Assembly: GCA_016177845.1 (NCBI GenBank) | Contig: JACOUO010000008.1 | Span: forward strand, 62,001 to 126,000 | From: Deltaproteobacteria bacterium | Lineage (GTDB): Bacteria > Desulfobacterota > GWC2-55-46 | Length of the DNA: 64,000 nucleotides | Reading direction: 5' to 3' | Shown: in pieces, positions 53,805 through 61,895 of the stretch | Layout: every line of letters starts with the position of its first letter | How positions within the stretch are numbered: the first letter of the stretch is position 1 | Notes under the pieces: generated by a model | What the model was told of the DNA's origin: nothing | What the model saw: the letters and a program-made list of their open reading frames with translations, nothing else | The model's database searches: none | Translations under genes and position numbers: made by a program

Positions 53805-54242
53805 TTACTTTCTGATGCCGAGAGTCGTCTCAAAGGTGTCGGCATGGCCTTCTTCCTGTGAGAGTATCTGCTCAAGCATAAGCCTTGTTGTTGAATCTCC
53901 GAGTTCAGCACAGAGCTTTACATGCTGTCTGTAGCGCTCTATCGCGTCGTTCTCGCTTGCAAGGTCGTCGTTAAGCATCTGCTTAAGGTCGCCGCCCCTC
54001 TTGATGTTAGCGGGCTTATTAGTAGGCTCTCCACCGAGATAGACTATCCTTTCGGCCAAAAGTTCGGCGTGCCTCATCTCATCCATTGCGACTTTCTTAA
54101 TCAAATCGATTATAGCCGGGCTGTCCATGCCTTCGCCCTCATAATGATGCCCCATATACTGAATGATGGCAGCCAGCTCATTTGCCCTGTCCACATTAAG
54201 CGCTTCCACTATCTTTTTCCTGGTCTCTTCACTCAACGCCAT
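53805..54242 (-). CDS. Bacterioferritin-like ferritin-superfamily protein
   Basis: The 145-residue four-helix protein has diiron ligand patterns: Glu in DRANELAAIIQYMGHHYEGEG, the ExxH in VAMDEMRHAELLAERI, and ASENDAIERYRQHV with the second ExxH in LSQEEGHADTFE. It is shorter than bacterioferritins with a full C-terminal helix. The ATG at 54242 is used because GGAGG lies five bases upstream; the track's GTG at 54248 nearly overlaps that site. First gene of the ferritin-rubredoxin-MidA unit. Confidence 0.83.
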   Translation of the reverse strand: MALSEETRKKIVEALNVDRANELAAIIQYMGHHYEGEGMDSPAIIDLIKKVAMDEMRHAELLAERIVYLGGEPTNKPANIKRGGDLKQMLNDDLASENDAIERYRQHVKLCAELGDSTTRLMLEQILSQEEGHADTFETTLGIRK

Positions 54243-54411
54243 ACCCACCTCCGATTTTTGAATTATTTTTCAGCCAGTGTTTTTCAATTCTAACCGTTTT
54301 GAAATAATCCCTCAACAGAATTATAAAGGGCTAAATTGAAAAAAATTACCATTCATTATATCATAATTTAGGACATTTGACATAAGGGCTGCCTTACAGG
54401 CTTACCATGCC

Positions 54412-54440
54412 TTGACATTATCGAATTCACCTGCTTAAAT
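54412..54440 (+). promoter_or_regulatory. Candidate promoter of the GH15 gene
   Basis: TTGACA is followed after 17 bases by TTAAAT. The -35 is perfect and the -10 matches four of six. It lies about 285 bases upstream of the GH15 ATG, implying a long leader. Confidence 0.4.
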
Positions 54441-54597
54441 CTAAGTATGCGAAAGCGCACCTGAACCTTATTTTTAAACCCGCTGCTGAGTTTCTCAAGC
54501 CTCCTGTTAATGCGGAACTGACCACCCCGAAGGCCGAAAGGCAAGCAAAACAGTTTTAAATAACTTAAACAAAGCCGCCAAATACGGAGAGAGGATT

Positions 54598-54681
54598 ATG
54601 GATAGCAAATCCAAAAATTTCTGTTTTCCCATTTTATTTTCAACCAAACCTCCTGAATTCCCTTATCCTCTGCCGTATTAA
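54598..54681 (+). CDS. Possible 27-residue leader peptide upstream of the GH15 gene
   Basis: An ATG preceded by GGAGAGAGG opens a 27-codon ORF (MDSKSKNFCFPILFS...) ending 44 bases before the GH15 start. It is rich in Pro and Phe and has no domain. It could be a leader ORF or chance; nothing else supports coding. Confidence 0.25.
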   Translation: MDSKSKNFCFPILFSTKPPEFPYPLPY

Positions 54682-54725
54682 ACTCAATTCAAAGCACAGT
54701 TCAATCTCAATACGGGGGTACCTTT

Positions 54726-57122
54726 ATGAGCGTCGCGTTCAAAGAAGAATTTCCGTACCCTTCACCGGAGCCGTTTGGAAAGCCCGGAGTAACGCCTAAC
54801 TGGTCAAGAGCCTCCAAGCAGGGTATCGGCACATCCATCGGAGATGCCTCAAAGGTCTGGTTTACCATAGCCGACGGCGTAATAACCGAGGTCTACTACC
54901 CTACTATCGACACCGCCAATGTGCGCGACCTTAAATTCCTCATAACAGATTCAAAGACCTTCTTTGATGAGGAAGGGGTCGACACTGCCTCGACAATTGA
55001 ATACATCGATGCCAAAGCCCCTGCCTGGCACATAATAAATACTGCAAAATCAGGCAATTACAGAATAATCAAAAGGGTATTTACAGACCCCGCGTCCAAC
55101 TCCCTTATCATCAGCACACAATTCGAGGCGCTTAAAGGCAAAGTCGGGGATTACAAGCTCTATGTCCTTTTTGCGCCGCATATAAAAAACAGAGGTTATG
55201 AGAACTCAGGCAGGTGCGCTGATTATGAGGGGCGCAGCTTTATGTTTGCCCGGAGAGAGGATATTACCGCTGCCCTGACCTGCGATGTGCCGTTTACCCG
55301 CATGTCCGCGGGATATTCAGGTTATTCCGACGGCTGGCACGACCTTAAGGATAACAACAACATGGACTGGTCTTTCCAGAGGGCTGAAGAGGGCAATGTC
55401 GCGCTTATAGGAGAGATACCCATTGACAGGTTCAACCTTGTCCTGAGCTTCGGGAGAGACGAGGTAGAGGCGGCGCTTGACTCTGAGCTTGCCCTTTCAA
55501 GGGATATAAAAGAGATAGAGAGGGAATATATCAGAGGCTGGAAGAGATATATCAACAGCCTTGAAAATCTCGGCAGGGTGGCAGAAGACAGGGGCAGGAG
55601 ATTTTTAGCAAGCTCAATTGTACTAAAGACGCATGAGGACAAGACCTATAAAGGCGGGCTTATTGCCTCGCTTTCAATACCCTGGGGTGAAGTAAAAGGA
55701 GATACGGACGGCACAGGATACCATCTTGTCTGGGCAAGGGACCTTGTAAAGGCTGCCTTCGGCTTCATGGCAATGGGGGATGAAAAGACGCCGTCAGATA
55801 TATTGAGATTCCTCCTCAATACCCAGAATCAGGACGGCTCATGGCCTCAGAACATGTGGATAAACGGCAAGCCCAACTGGGAATATGTCCAGCTCGATGA
55901 AGTAGCCCTGCCCATAATGCTTGCGTGGAGGCTTAAGGGCATGGGGGTTGCGGGCCACGAGTTCTATCCCATGGTCAAGAAGGCCGCTGGCTATCTGGTC
56001 AGGAACGGGCCTGTTACGGAACAGGAACGGTGGGAGGAGAACATGGGCTTTTCACCTTCAACCCTTGCCGCAGAGGTCTCATCTCTCATCTGCGCGGCAA
56101 ACTGGGCGCTTGAAATGGGTGAAGAGGCAGACGCGCAGGTTCTCTTTACGACAGCAGATGCCTGGAACTCAAGGATTGAGGAATGGACATTTACGGAGTG
56201 CGATTGCATCGGGGAGAATATACCCGGCCATTATTTAAGGATAGTCCAGCAGGTCTCTGAATCACTCACCCCTTCGGAGCAGCTCTGTCATGCGCTTGTC
56301 TTTAACAGGAACAGGCCGCATGACATGCCGCACCATCAGGGTGAGCTTGTCGATGCGGGCTTCCTTGACCTTGTAAGGTTCGGCCTCAGGTCTCCTAAAG
56401 ACCCGAGGATAATGAGCTCCATCGAAGTGGTCGATAAGCTCCTGAGGTTCGAGGGAGACAATAAAGTAGCTTTCTACAGGTTTAACGGGGACGGCTACGG
56501 AGAGACGGAGGACGGCTCACCTTTCCGGGACTCAGGCGCAGGCAGGCCTTGGCCTTTGATAACCGGAGAAAGGGCCATGTACGAGCTTATGGCAGGCAGA
56601 GACCCATTCATATATTTAAAGTCTTTTGAGGAATTCGCCAATGAAGGATTGATGTTCCCGGAGCAGGTATGGGACAGGGACGATATCCCTGAAAAGCGTC
56701 TGTATAAAGGCAAAGGCACAGGGTCGGCCACCCCGCTCATGTGGGCGCACTCTGAATACATAAAGCTTCTGAGGTCAGTAAAGGACAATAAGGGCTGCGA
56801 CCTTATAGACGAGGTCAAAAAGAGATATGTCGATCTTGGCATCGAATTCCGCATGGCTGAATGGAAAAAGGATAAGCCGATAACCATCGCAAGGTCAACT
56901 GAGATAGTAAGGATCATCTCTTTTGAGAAGGCAAACATCGTCTGGACAAATGACAACTGGCAGACCAAATCAGAGGACACTATGGTTGAGACTGGTTTGG
57001 GCCTCCATTACATTGATTTCAAACCGGGCTCTTTGAAGTCGGAATCAAGTCTCATTTTCACTCTCTACTTCCCGAACACAGGCAAGTGGGAAGGCAAGGA
57101 CTACGCTATAAGGATATTCTGA
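54726..57122 (+). CDS. GH15-family glucoamylase-like glycosidase
   Basis: The 798-residue enzyme has an N-terminal beta-sandwich (VWFTIADGVITEVYYPTID, typical of prokaryotic glucoamylases) and an (alpha/alpha)6 catalytic domain. Visible blocks include GYHLVWARDLVKAAFG, QDGSWPQNMWINGKPNWEYVQLDEVALP (likely catalytic acid region) and HHQGELVDAGFLDL. SGAGRPWPLITGERAMYEL precedes the second catalytic Glu region. It releases glucose from the non-reducing ends of alpha-glucans. No signal peptide is seen, so it probably acts on intracellular glycogen. Complete length for the family. Confidence 0.92.
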   Translation: MSVAFKEEFPYPSPEPFGKPGVTPNWSRASKQGIGTSIGDASKVWFTIADGVITEVYYPTIDTANVRDLKFLITDSKTFFDEEGVDTASTIEYIDAKAPAWHIINTAKSGNYRIIKRVFTDPASNSLIISTQFEALKGKVGDYKLYVLFAPHIKNRGYENSGRCADYEGRSFMFARREDITAALTCDVPFTRMSAGYSGYSDGWHDLKDNNNMDWSFQRAEEGNVALIGEIPIDRFNLVLSFGRDEVEAALDSELALSRDIKEIEREYIRGWKRYINSLENLGRVAEDRGRRFLASSIVLKTHEDKTYKGGLIASLSIPWGEVKGDTDGTGYHLVWARDLVKAAFGFMAMGDEKTPSDILRFLLNTQNQDGSWPQNMWINGKPNWEYVQLDEVALPIMLAWRLKGMGVAGHEFYPMVKKAAGYLVRNGPVTEQERWEENMGFSPSTLAAEVSSLICAANWALEMGEEADAQVLFTTADAWNSRIEEWTFTECDCIGENIPGHYLRIVQQVSESLTPSEQLCHALVFNRNRPHDMPHHQGELVDAGFLDLVRFGLRSPKDPRIMSSIEVVDKLLRFEGDNKVAFYRFNGDGYGETEDGSPFRDSGAGRPWPLITGERAMYELMAGRDPFIYLKSFEEFANEGLMFPEQVWDRDDIPEKRLYKGKGTGSATPLMWAHSEYIKLLRSVKDNKGCDLIDEVKKRYVDLGIEFRMAEWKKDKPITIARSTEIVRIISFEKANIVWTNDNWQTKSEDTMVETGLGLHYIDFKPGSLKSESSLIFTLYFPNTGKWEGKDYAIRIF

Positions 57123-57148
57123 CAGGATGCGCATAAAAAGCAGGCAGC

Positions 57149-57237
57149 CGTCATTGCGAGGAGCGATTTACCGCGACGAAGCAATCTTAATTATTTGATA
57201 TACTTAAACGAGATTGCTTCGGTTCGCTCGCAAAGAC
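57149..57237. repeat. Dispersed palindromic repeat (CGTCATTGCGAGGAGCG type)
   Basis: The block starts CGTCATTGCGAGGAGCG, continues CGACGAAGCAATCTTA and, after an AT-rich centre, returns as GAGATTGCTTCG and CTCGCAAAGAC. It is an imperfect large palindrome. Related half-copies occur at 61393-61425 and 61482-61510, so it is a dispersed family. Confidence 0.7.
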
Positions 57238-57296
57238 AGCTTTTTTCATTTTTCCGCACCCTGTTAAACACTTACAATACAGCCCGGAGGGACAGG

Positions 57297-59246
57297 ATGC
57301 ACAAGAGCCTTGCCAGAAAGATACTGGAAAGCCATATTGTATCAGGCAGTTGGAACGAAAGCCCGGAGATAGGCATAAAGATAGACCAGACCTTGACGCA
57401 GGACGCAACAGGAACTCTTGCCTATCTTGAGTTCGAAGCGCTGGGCATAGACTCGGTAAAGACCGAGCTTTCCGCAAGCTATGTCGATCATAACCTTCTT
57501 CAGACGGATTTCAAGAACGCTGATGACCACAGGTTCCTGATGTCGTGCGCCATGAAGTACGGAGTCTACTTCTCACCTCCGGGCAACGGAGTTTCCCATC
57601 CGGTACACATGGAGCGTTTTGGAGTGCCAGGCAAAACCCTCCTTGGCTCAGACAGCCACACATCAACTGCAGGCGCGCTCGGCATGATAGCCATAGGCGC
57701 GGGAGGTCTTGATGTGGGCCTTGCAATGGCAGGTGAGCCGTTCTTCCTGAAAGTCCCGAAGATAATGGGCGTGAAGCTTACAAAAAAGTTAAAACCGTGG
57801 GTTTCCGCAAAGGATGTGATACTTGAGATGCTCCGCCGCCATACAGTAAAAGGCGGTGTTGGAAAGATAATCGAATACTGGGGGCCGGGGGTCAATACCT
57901 TATCCGCAACCGACAGGGCAACGATTGCCAATATGGGCGCTGAACTTGGGGCAACCACCTCGATATTCCCTTCCGATGAGATGACAAGGGATTTCCTTGA
58001 ACGGCAGGGCAGGGTCCACCAGTGGATACCGCTTGAGGCAGACCCGAATGCAGAATACGACGAGAACGATGAGATTGACCTGTCAGCAATAGAGCCTCTG
58101 ATAGCCTGCCCAAGCTCCCCCGATAATGTAGTAAAAGTAAAAGACATCGAAGGCACTCCGGTAGGGCAGGTCATAATAGGTTCATCCGTAAACTTCTCTT
58201 TCAGGGATATGATGGTGGTATGCAAGGCTTTGAAGGGAAAAGTCGCGCACCCTTCGGTAAGCCTTGAGATAAATCCGGGCAGCAGAGAGGTGCTTGAAAA
58301 CATAGAGAAGGCTGGCGGTACGCTTATACTCAACCACGCAGGAGCGCGCGTACAACAGTCAGGCTGTCTCGGCTGCATAGGCATGGGGCAGGCCCCTCCT
58401 ACAAAGACCGCCTCTGTCAGGACATTTCCAAGGAATTTCAAAGGCAGGAGCGGCACAGAAGATGATTTTATCTATCTCTCAAGCCCTGAGACAGCTGTTG
58501 CTGCCGCTATATTCGGCAGCATCACAGACCCGAGGAAACTCGGCACTTACCCAAAAATAACGGAACCCAAAAAATATATTTATAATGATTCAATCATCTT
58601 AAAGCCCTTGCCTGTTGAAGAAAGAAAAAAGGTGACGATAGTACGGGGGCCGAACATAGCGCCCTTCCCTGCCCTTGAGCCCTTGCCTGAATCCTACGAA
58701 GGAGAGGTGCTGCTTAAGGCAGAGGACAATATCTCAACAGACCACATAATGCCCGCAGGAAACGAGGTATTGCCACTGCGGTCCAACATACCGCTTATAA
58801 GCGAACATACATTTGAAAGGGTTGATAAGACCTTCAGCTCAAGGGCAAAACAGGCCCAAGGGGCAATAGTAGTCGGAGGAGAAAATTACGGACAGGGCTC
58901 ATCAAGAGAGCACGCTGCCCTCGCGCCAAGGTATCTTGGGGTCAGGGTAAAGATAGCAAAGGGCTTTGCCCGCATCCACAGGACAAACCTCATAAACTTC
59001 GGCATCATACCGCTTACATTCAAAAACCCTTCTGACTATTCAATTATCGAGCAGGGCGACAGGATAAGCTTACCTGATATCAGGAAGGCTATCGAGAACG
59101 GGGCAGAGGAGTTTGAGGCGATATTAAAAGGCAGGGAAGAGAGGAAGCTCCCTTTGAAAATAATCCTCAGCAAAAGGGAGCGAGACTGCATACTTGAAGG
59201 GAGCCTTTTGAATATTATAAAAAAGAAATTCTACCGACCCAAGTAG
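57297..59246 (+). CDS. Aconitate hydratase, Aquifex-type
   Basis: The 649-residue enzyme isomerises citrate and isocitrate. It has LLGSDSHTSTAGALGMIAIGAGGLDVGLAMAG, the cluster-ligating cysteines in QQSGCLGCIGMGQAPP plus a further Cys in LIACPSSPDN. The swivel domain contains GGENYGQGSSREHAALAPRYLGV. Length and sequence fit the shorter Aquifex-type aconitases rather than AcnA (about 890) or AcnB. I start at the ATG at 57297, preceded by CGGAGG; the track's upstream start lies in a palindromic repeat. A strong hairpin overlaps its stop codon. Confidence 0.9.
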   Translation: MHKSLARKILESHIVSGSWNESPEIGIKIDQTLTQDATGTLAYLEFEALGIDSVKTELSASYVDHNLLQTDFKNADDHRFLMSCAMKYGVYFSPPGNGVSHPVHMERFGVPGKTLLGSDSHTSTAGALGMIAIGAGGLDVGLAMAGEPFFLKVPKIMGVKLTKKLKPWVSAKDVILEMLRRHTVKGGVGKIIEYWGPGVNTLSATDRATIANMGAELGATTSIFPSDEMTRDFLERQGRVHQWIPLEADPNAEYDENDEIDLSAIEPLIACPSSPDNVVKVKDIEGTPVGQVIIGSSVNFSFRDMMVVCKALKGKVAHPSVSLEINPGSREVLENIEKAGGTLILNHAGARVQQSGCLGCIGMGQAPPTKTASVRTFPRNFKGRSGTEDDFIYLSSPETAVAAAIFGSITDPRKLGTYPKITEPKKYIYNDSIILKPLPVEERKKVTIVRGPNIAPFPALEPLPESYEGEVLLKAEDNISTDHIMPAGNEVLPLRSNIPLISEHTFERVDKTFSSRAKQAQGAIVVGGENYGQGSSREHAALAPRYLGVRVKIAKGFARIHRTNLINFGIIPLTFKNPSDYSIIEQGDRISLPDIRKAIENGAEEFEAILKGREERKLPLKIILSKRERDCILEGSLLNIIKKKFYRPK

Positions 59247-59270
59247 GCGCCCAAGAAGGCGCCTACTTGG
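59239..59270. terminator. Hairpin terminator overlapping the aconitase stop codon
   Basis: CCAAGTAGGCGCC and GGCGCCTACTTGG form a perfect 13-bp stem with a 6-base loop. The aconitase TAG lies within the 5' arm. The gene for the convergent lipoprotein ends eight bases further on, so it can serve both directions, although a U-tract is weak. Confidence 0.65.
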
Positions 59271-59277
59271 TCTAACA

Positions 59278-59724
59278 TTAAAGGGCAGGCTTCTGTGTTT
59301 CAGTCTGTACAGGAGCGGGCTGTACTGCCTGAGTAGGCTGAACAGGAACAGGCTGCTGGTTTGCCTGAAGCTCTTTGGCCCCCTGCCCGTAAGTATAATA
59401 GTAAACTGTGTTACGCTTGTTGATGCTATCTGCATCAATTGCTGCTTCCGGGGCTGCCCAAACTATCGAGATAGGCCAGAAGAGCAGGTTTAGGACACCA
59501 TACATCCATTGCTCACCCTCATTAGTCCCTATAGCCAAATAAAAATTCCCAAAACCTGGGAGGATATTGAGAACGCCTGCCGCACCCGGATTCTTAAGTT
59601 CTTCATGAGGTACAATTACGCCCTTGGCTTTGAGTTCAGCTATCTTTGTCTTTTCAAGGGAACTGAGGGTGGTGCAAGATGTGAGCGAAATAGCGAGTAA
59701 GGCCATTAAAAGTTTCTTTTTCAT
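59278..59724 (-). CDS. Small lipoprotein of unknown function
   Basis: The 148-residue protein has a lipoprotein signal peptide with lipobox (LLMALLAISLTSC, lipidated Cys near residue 17). A conserved-looking GAAGVLNILPGFGNFYLAIG segment and a hydrophobic stretch (WMYGVLNLLFWPISIVWAAPEAAID) follow. A Pro/Gln-rich tail (QPVPVQPTQAVQPAPVQ) ends it. The hydrophobic region may pack on a membrane. AAGGAG precedes the ATG. No specific function can be given. Confidence 0.75.
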   Translation of the reverse strand: MKKKLLMALLAISLTSCTTLSSLEKTKIAELKAKGVIVPHEELKNPGAAGVLNILPGFGNFYLAIGTNEGEQWMYGVLNLLFWPISIVWAAPEAAIDADSINKRNTVYYYTYGQGAKELQANQQPVPVQPTQAVQPAPVQTETQKPAL

Positions 59725-59760
59725 CGTGGACTCCTTGAAATAAATTTATAGGGAGCCGAA

Positions 59761-59789
59761 ATATTACATTAGTTACAATAGTAAAGCAA
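59761..59789 (-). promoter_or_regulatory. Candidate promoter of the lipoprotein gene
   Basis: The minus strand reads TTGCTT, 17 bases, TAATAT, placing the start about 30 bases before the ATG. Confidence 0.45.
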
Positions 59790-59823
59790 GTCTAATGAGT
59801 TTGTAAGTATAAAATAATCTTTT

Positions 59824-60852
59824 TTAGATATTTTTTTTAATATTTTCAATCAAATGATTAAATTTATCATCCCCCTGCCCTGAGATGAGCTTTACTTTTT
59901 CCTTTGGAACGCCCGCGCCTATCCTTATGGCGGTCTTGATTTGCTTCTGCTCCCAGACATCCTTTTCAGTTACAGGCTCCCATTTGCCGAATGACTTTAT
60001 TACGCCAAGCCCGACAATATCAGCCGCAACCCTGTCACCGCTTGCAATTATTAAATTCGTATCAGCCGGAGTGCCTTCCCAAGGGCCTCCCTCTATCATG
60101 GATACAGTCCCGTCCACTATATTCAGGTCAGGAGTATAGGCAGCGTTAAATTCCGCCACCACCTCCTCCCAATGCACAGGGTCAACAAGATAAGGCCTCT
60201 GCTTTAAATGGGTGCATCCGATGAAATTTTTAAGCGTGATAGAGTAGCTTGCCGACCTGTGGGTCTTGATCACAGGCAGGTTTATTATGATGTCCGGCCT
60301 GAATATCCACTCGGTCACATATGCTTTTTTAATGTATTGGTTCTTTGGCAGATCCACCTCTACCCAGCCGAAGTCCTCAAAGGTGATGACCTCTGCCCCG
60401 TTCTCCTCAGCCGCCTGTTTTATCCTGTTCTTCTTCATGTTCCTTGTAGTTGAAAGGGTCCTGAATGCGGACATATCGCCTACATAGACCTTCTGCGCGC
60501 CATATTCGTAGAGTATCTTTACGAGGGAGCCGACAACATCCGGGTTTGTTGTCGCCGGGTTCTTCTCGCCTGAGACGACATTGGGCTTCACAAGGATGGT
60601 CTTCCCCTTTACCCCAAGCTTCTCAAAGCCCCCGATAAAAGCGACCGCCTCTTTTATCATCTCTTCAATGGGCTTGCTTCCTGATATGCCGACAAGAGCC
60701 TTGTCGCCGTCCATGAAACGGTTTTCCCTTATCCTCGGGAAGCTCTTCTTCTTTGGCTTGAAAAAAAACTGCGCAAGCGCAGTGGTATTGCCTGAGAAAA
60801 GGAAGAGAAGAAAAACACCGATTATTTTCAAAATGTATCGCCTTGATAGCAT
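59824..60852 (-). CDS. DUF362-domain protein with Tat-like signal
   Basis: The 342-residue protein begins MLSRRYILKIIGVFLLFLFSG, where SRRYILK resembles the twin-arginine motif before the hydrophobic stretch. The DUF362 domain follows with KTILVKPNVVSGEKNPATTNPDVV, INLPVIKTHRSASYSITLKNFIGC and DGTVSMIEGGPWEGTPADTNLII. Members often go with iron-sulfur proteins, and the folded-export signal would fit a cofactor, but no ferredoxin motif is visible here. A TATACT box lies about 30 bases before the ATG. Biochemical role unknown. Confidence 0.82.
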   Translation of the reverse strand: MLSRRYILKIIGVFLLFLFSGNTTALAQFFFKPKKKSFPRIRENRFMDGDKALVGISGSKPIEEMIKEAVAFIGGFEKLGVKGKTILVKPNVVSGEKNPATTNPDVVGSLVKILYEYGAQKVYVGDMSAFRTLSTTRNMKKNRIKQAAEENGAEVITFEDFGWVEVDLPKNQYIKKAYVTEWIFRPDIIINLPVIKTHRSASYSITLKNFIGCTHLKQRPYLVDPVHWEEVVAEFNAAYTPDLNIVDGTVSMIEGGPWEGTPADTNLIIASGDRVAADIVGLGVIKSFGKWEPVTEKDVWEQKQIKTAIRIGAGVPKEKVKLISGQGDDKFNHLIENIKKNI

Positions 60853-60973
60853 TGACGGGCCTTTTATGTTTTTGATTTAAGTATAGCAGGGTTGGAAAGA
60901 GGAGGGGCGGGGCGTGAAAAGGAAAAAATATTCAGTCAGTTCAGTGCTGTTTTAACTTTGCTTCGCTCCTAAA

Positions 60974-61041
60974 CAATATTTTTCTTTCCCTCTCCCCTTG
61001 TGGGAGAGGGCTGGGGTGAGGGGGTAAAAAAACAGATTGCT
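60974..61041. repeat. Duplicated repeat unit, copy 1
   Basis: CAATATTTTTCTT, then CCCTCTCCCCTTGTGGGAG and GGGCTGGGGTGAG, then an A-run and ACAGATTGCT. It contains an internal CCCTCTCCC/GGGAGAGGG hairpin. Copy 2 lies about 450 bases to the right with nearly the same sequence. Confidence 0.75.
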
Positions 61042-61115
61042 TTCAATCTGTTCACAAATGACGACCTTTGGTATTTTCCCAAGGAAAGAGGGCAGTCCAA
61101 AATCTTTAATGCAGG

Positions 61116-61140
61116 ATTCCCGATAGAAGCATTCGGGAAT
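61116..61140. repeat. ATTCCCGA palindrome, copy 1
   Basis: ATTCCCGA and TCGGGAAT flank a short TAGAAGCAT centre; the copy is followed by GACGGCTTGATTA, which is shared with the other copies. Confidence 0.75.
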
Positions 61141-61424
61141 GACGGCTTGATTAAGCTGGGAGCCAATGCCCTGAGGAGCAAGCCCAGCGCACAAAAGTTA
61201 AAAAACAACAACGCTTTACTACAAGTCTCTTTTTTGAAGCTCAGTGCTGTTTTAACTTTAACGCCAGCCGGGCTCTTTCGGGCGAATGGCTCGCCACCCG
61301 CTCCTCCCCAATCCGCTCGCTCGCCCTGCCTCCCTTAGGGGATGCTTCGCCATTTGCGCCCTCGGGGGTTTTGTAAAGACAAAATACAAAAAAGATTGCC
61401 TCGTCGCTTCGCTCCTCGCAATGA

Positions 61425-61490
61425 CAATATTTTTCTTCCCCTCTCCCCTTGTGGGAGAGGGCTGGGGTGAGGGGGAAAAAACAGATTGCT
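61425..61490. repeat. Duplicated repeat unit, copy 2
   Basis: Same order of blocks as copy 1, including the CCCTCTCCC hairpin, the A-run and ACAGATTGCT. It is preceded by a GATTGCCTCGTCGCTTCG half-repeat. Confidence 0.75.
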
Positions 61491-61525
61491 TCGCTCTGCC
61501 CGCGATGACAGGTTTAGTAATTGTC

Positions 61526-61545
61526 ATTCCCGCGAAAGCGGGAAT
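61526..61545. repeat. ATTCCCGC-GAAA-GCGGGAAT palindrome
   Basis: A perfect 8-bp inverted repeat with a GAAA loop, a widespread type of dispersed bacterial palindrome, preceded by GTC and followed by CCAG. Confidence 0.75.
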
Positions 61546-61564
61546 CCAGTATTTTTAAAAATAG

Positions 61565-61589
61565 ATTCCCGATAGAGACATTCGGGAAT
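61565..61589. repeat. ATTCCCGA palindrome, copy 2
   Basis: Same arms as copy 1 with a TAGAGACAT centre, followed by GACGACTTGATTA. Confidence 0.75.
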
Positions 61590-61718
61590 GACGACTTGAT
61601 TAGCGAACGGACTCGACAGCGAACGGAGTCCAATGCCCGGAAGGGCGAACGGCAGTTCGCAAAAGTAATAAAGCACAGTGACAGGTATAGCCCACCCTTC
61701 AATTGCTCTAAATACTGG

Positions 61719-61743
61719 ATTCCCGATAGAGACATTCGGGAAT
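61719..61743. repeat. ATTCCCGA palindrome, copy 3
   Basis: Identical to copy 2 through the palindrome and followed by GACGGCTTGATTA. Confidence 0.75.
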
Positions 61744-61895
61744 GACGGCTTGATTAAGGAGGGCTGGGGTGAGGGGTAGTTTTTACTTTTCCCCCTCCCC
61801 TTTTATCCCTTCCCATCAGGGGAGGGGGAATTGTTTTTATATCTTGTCTTGTTTTTAAAACACCACCTCAAGGGGCATCATTGGAAAGGTTTACT

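Larger units (their letters stand above)
54243..54725. other. Intergenic region between the ferritin-like gene and the GH15 gene
   Basis: This 483-base AT-rich gap separates divergent genes. On the plus strand it has a candidate promoter at 54412-54440 and a 27-codon ORF with a ribosome site at 54598 (both listed). On the minus side a TATAAT box lies about 65 bases upstream of the ferritin-like start, with no good -35. No known RNA family was recognised. Confidence 0.5.
60853..61895. repeat. Repeat-rich intergenic region
   Basis: This gene-free kilobase is a patchwork of short repeats: a duplicated unit built on CCCTCTCCCCTTGTGGGAG, three copies of an ATTCCCGATAGA palindrome, one ATTCCCGC-GAAA-GCGGGAAT palindrome, half-copies of the GATTGCTTCG family, and a repeated CAGTGCTGTTTTAACTTT motif (60942-60959 and 61242-61259). 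All ORFs predicted here lie within repeats and have no protein features. Confidence 0.75.

Noticed and set aside
57195-57296. Longer N-terminus for aconitase
   Set aside because: The extension is encoded within a dispersed palindromic repeat, and a strong ribosome site precedes the ATG at 57297.
60974-61490. CRISPR array in the repeat zone
   Set aside because: Repeats belong to several families, are unevenly spaced and are not separated by spacers of constant size; no cas genes are present.
60952-61745. Several 73-112 residue ORFs on both strands
   Set aside because: They run through dispersed repeats, share repeat-derived peptides and lack ribosome sites.
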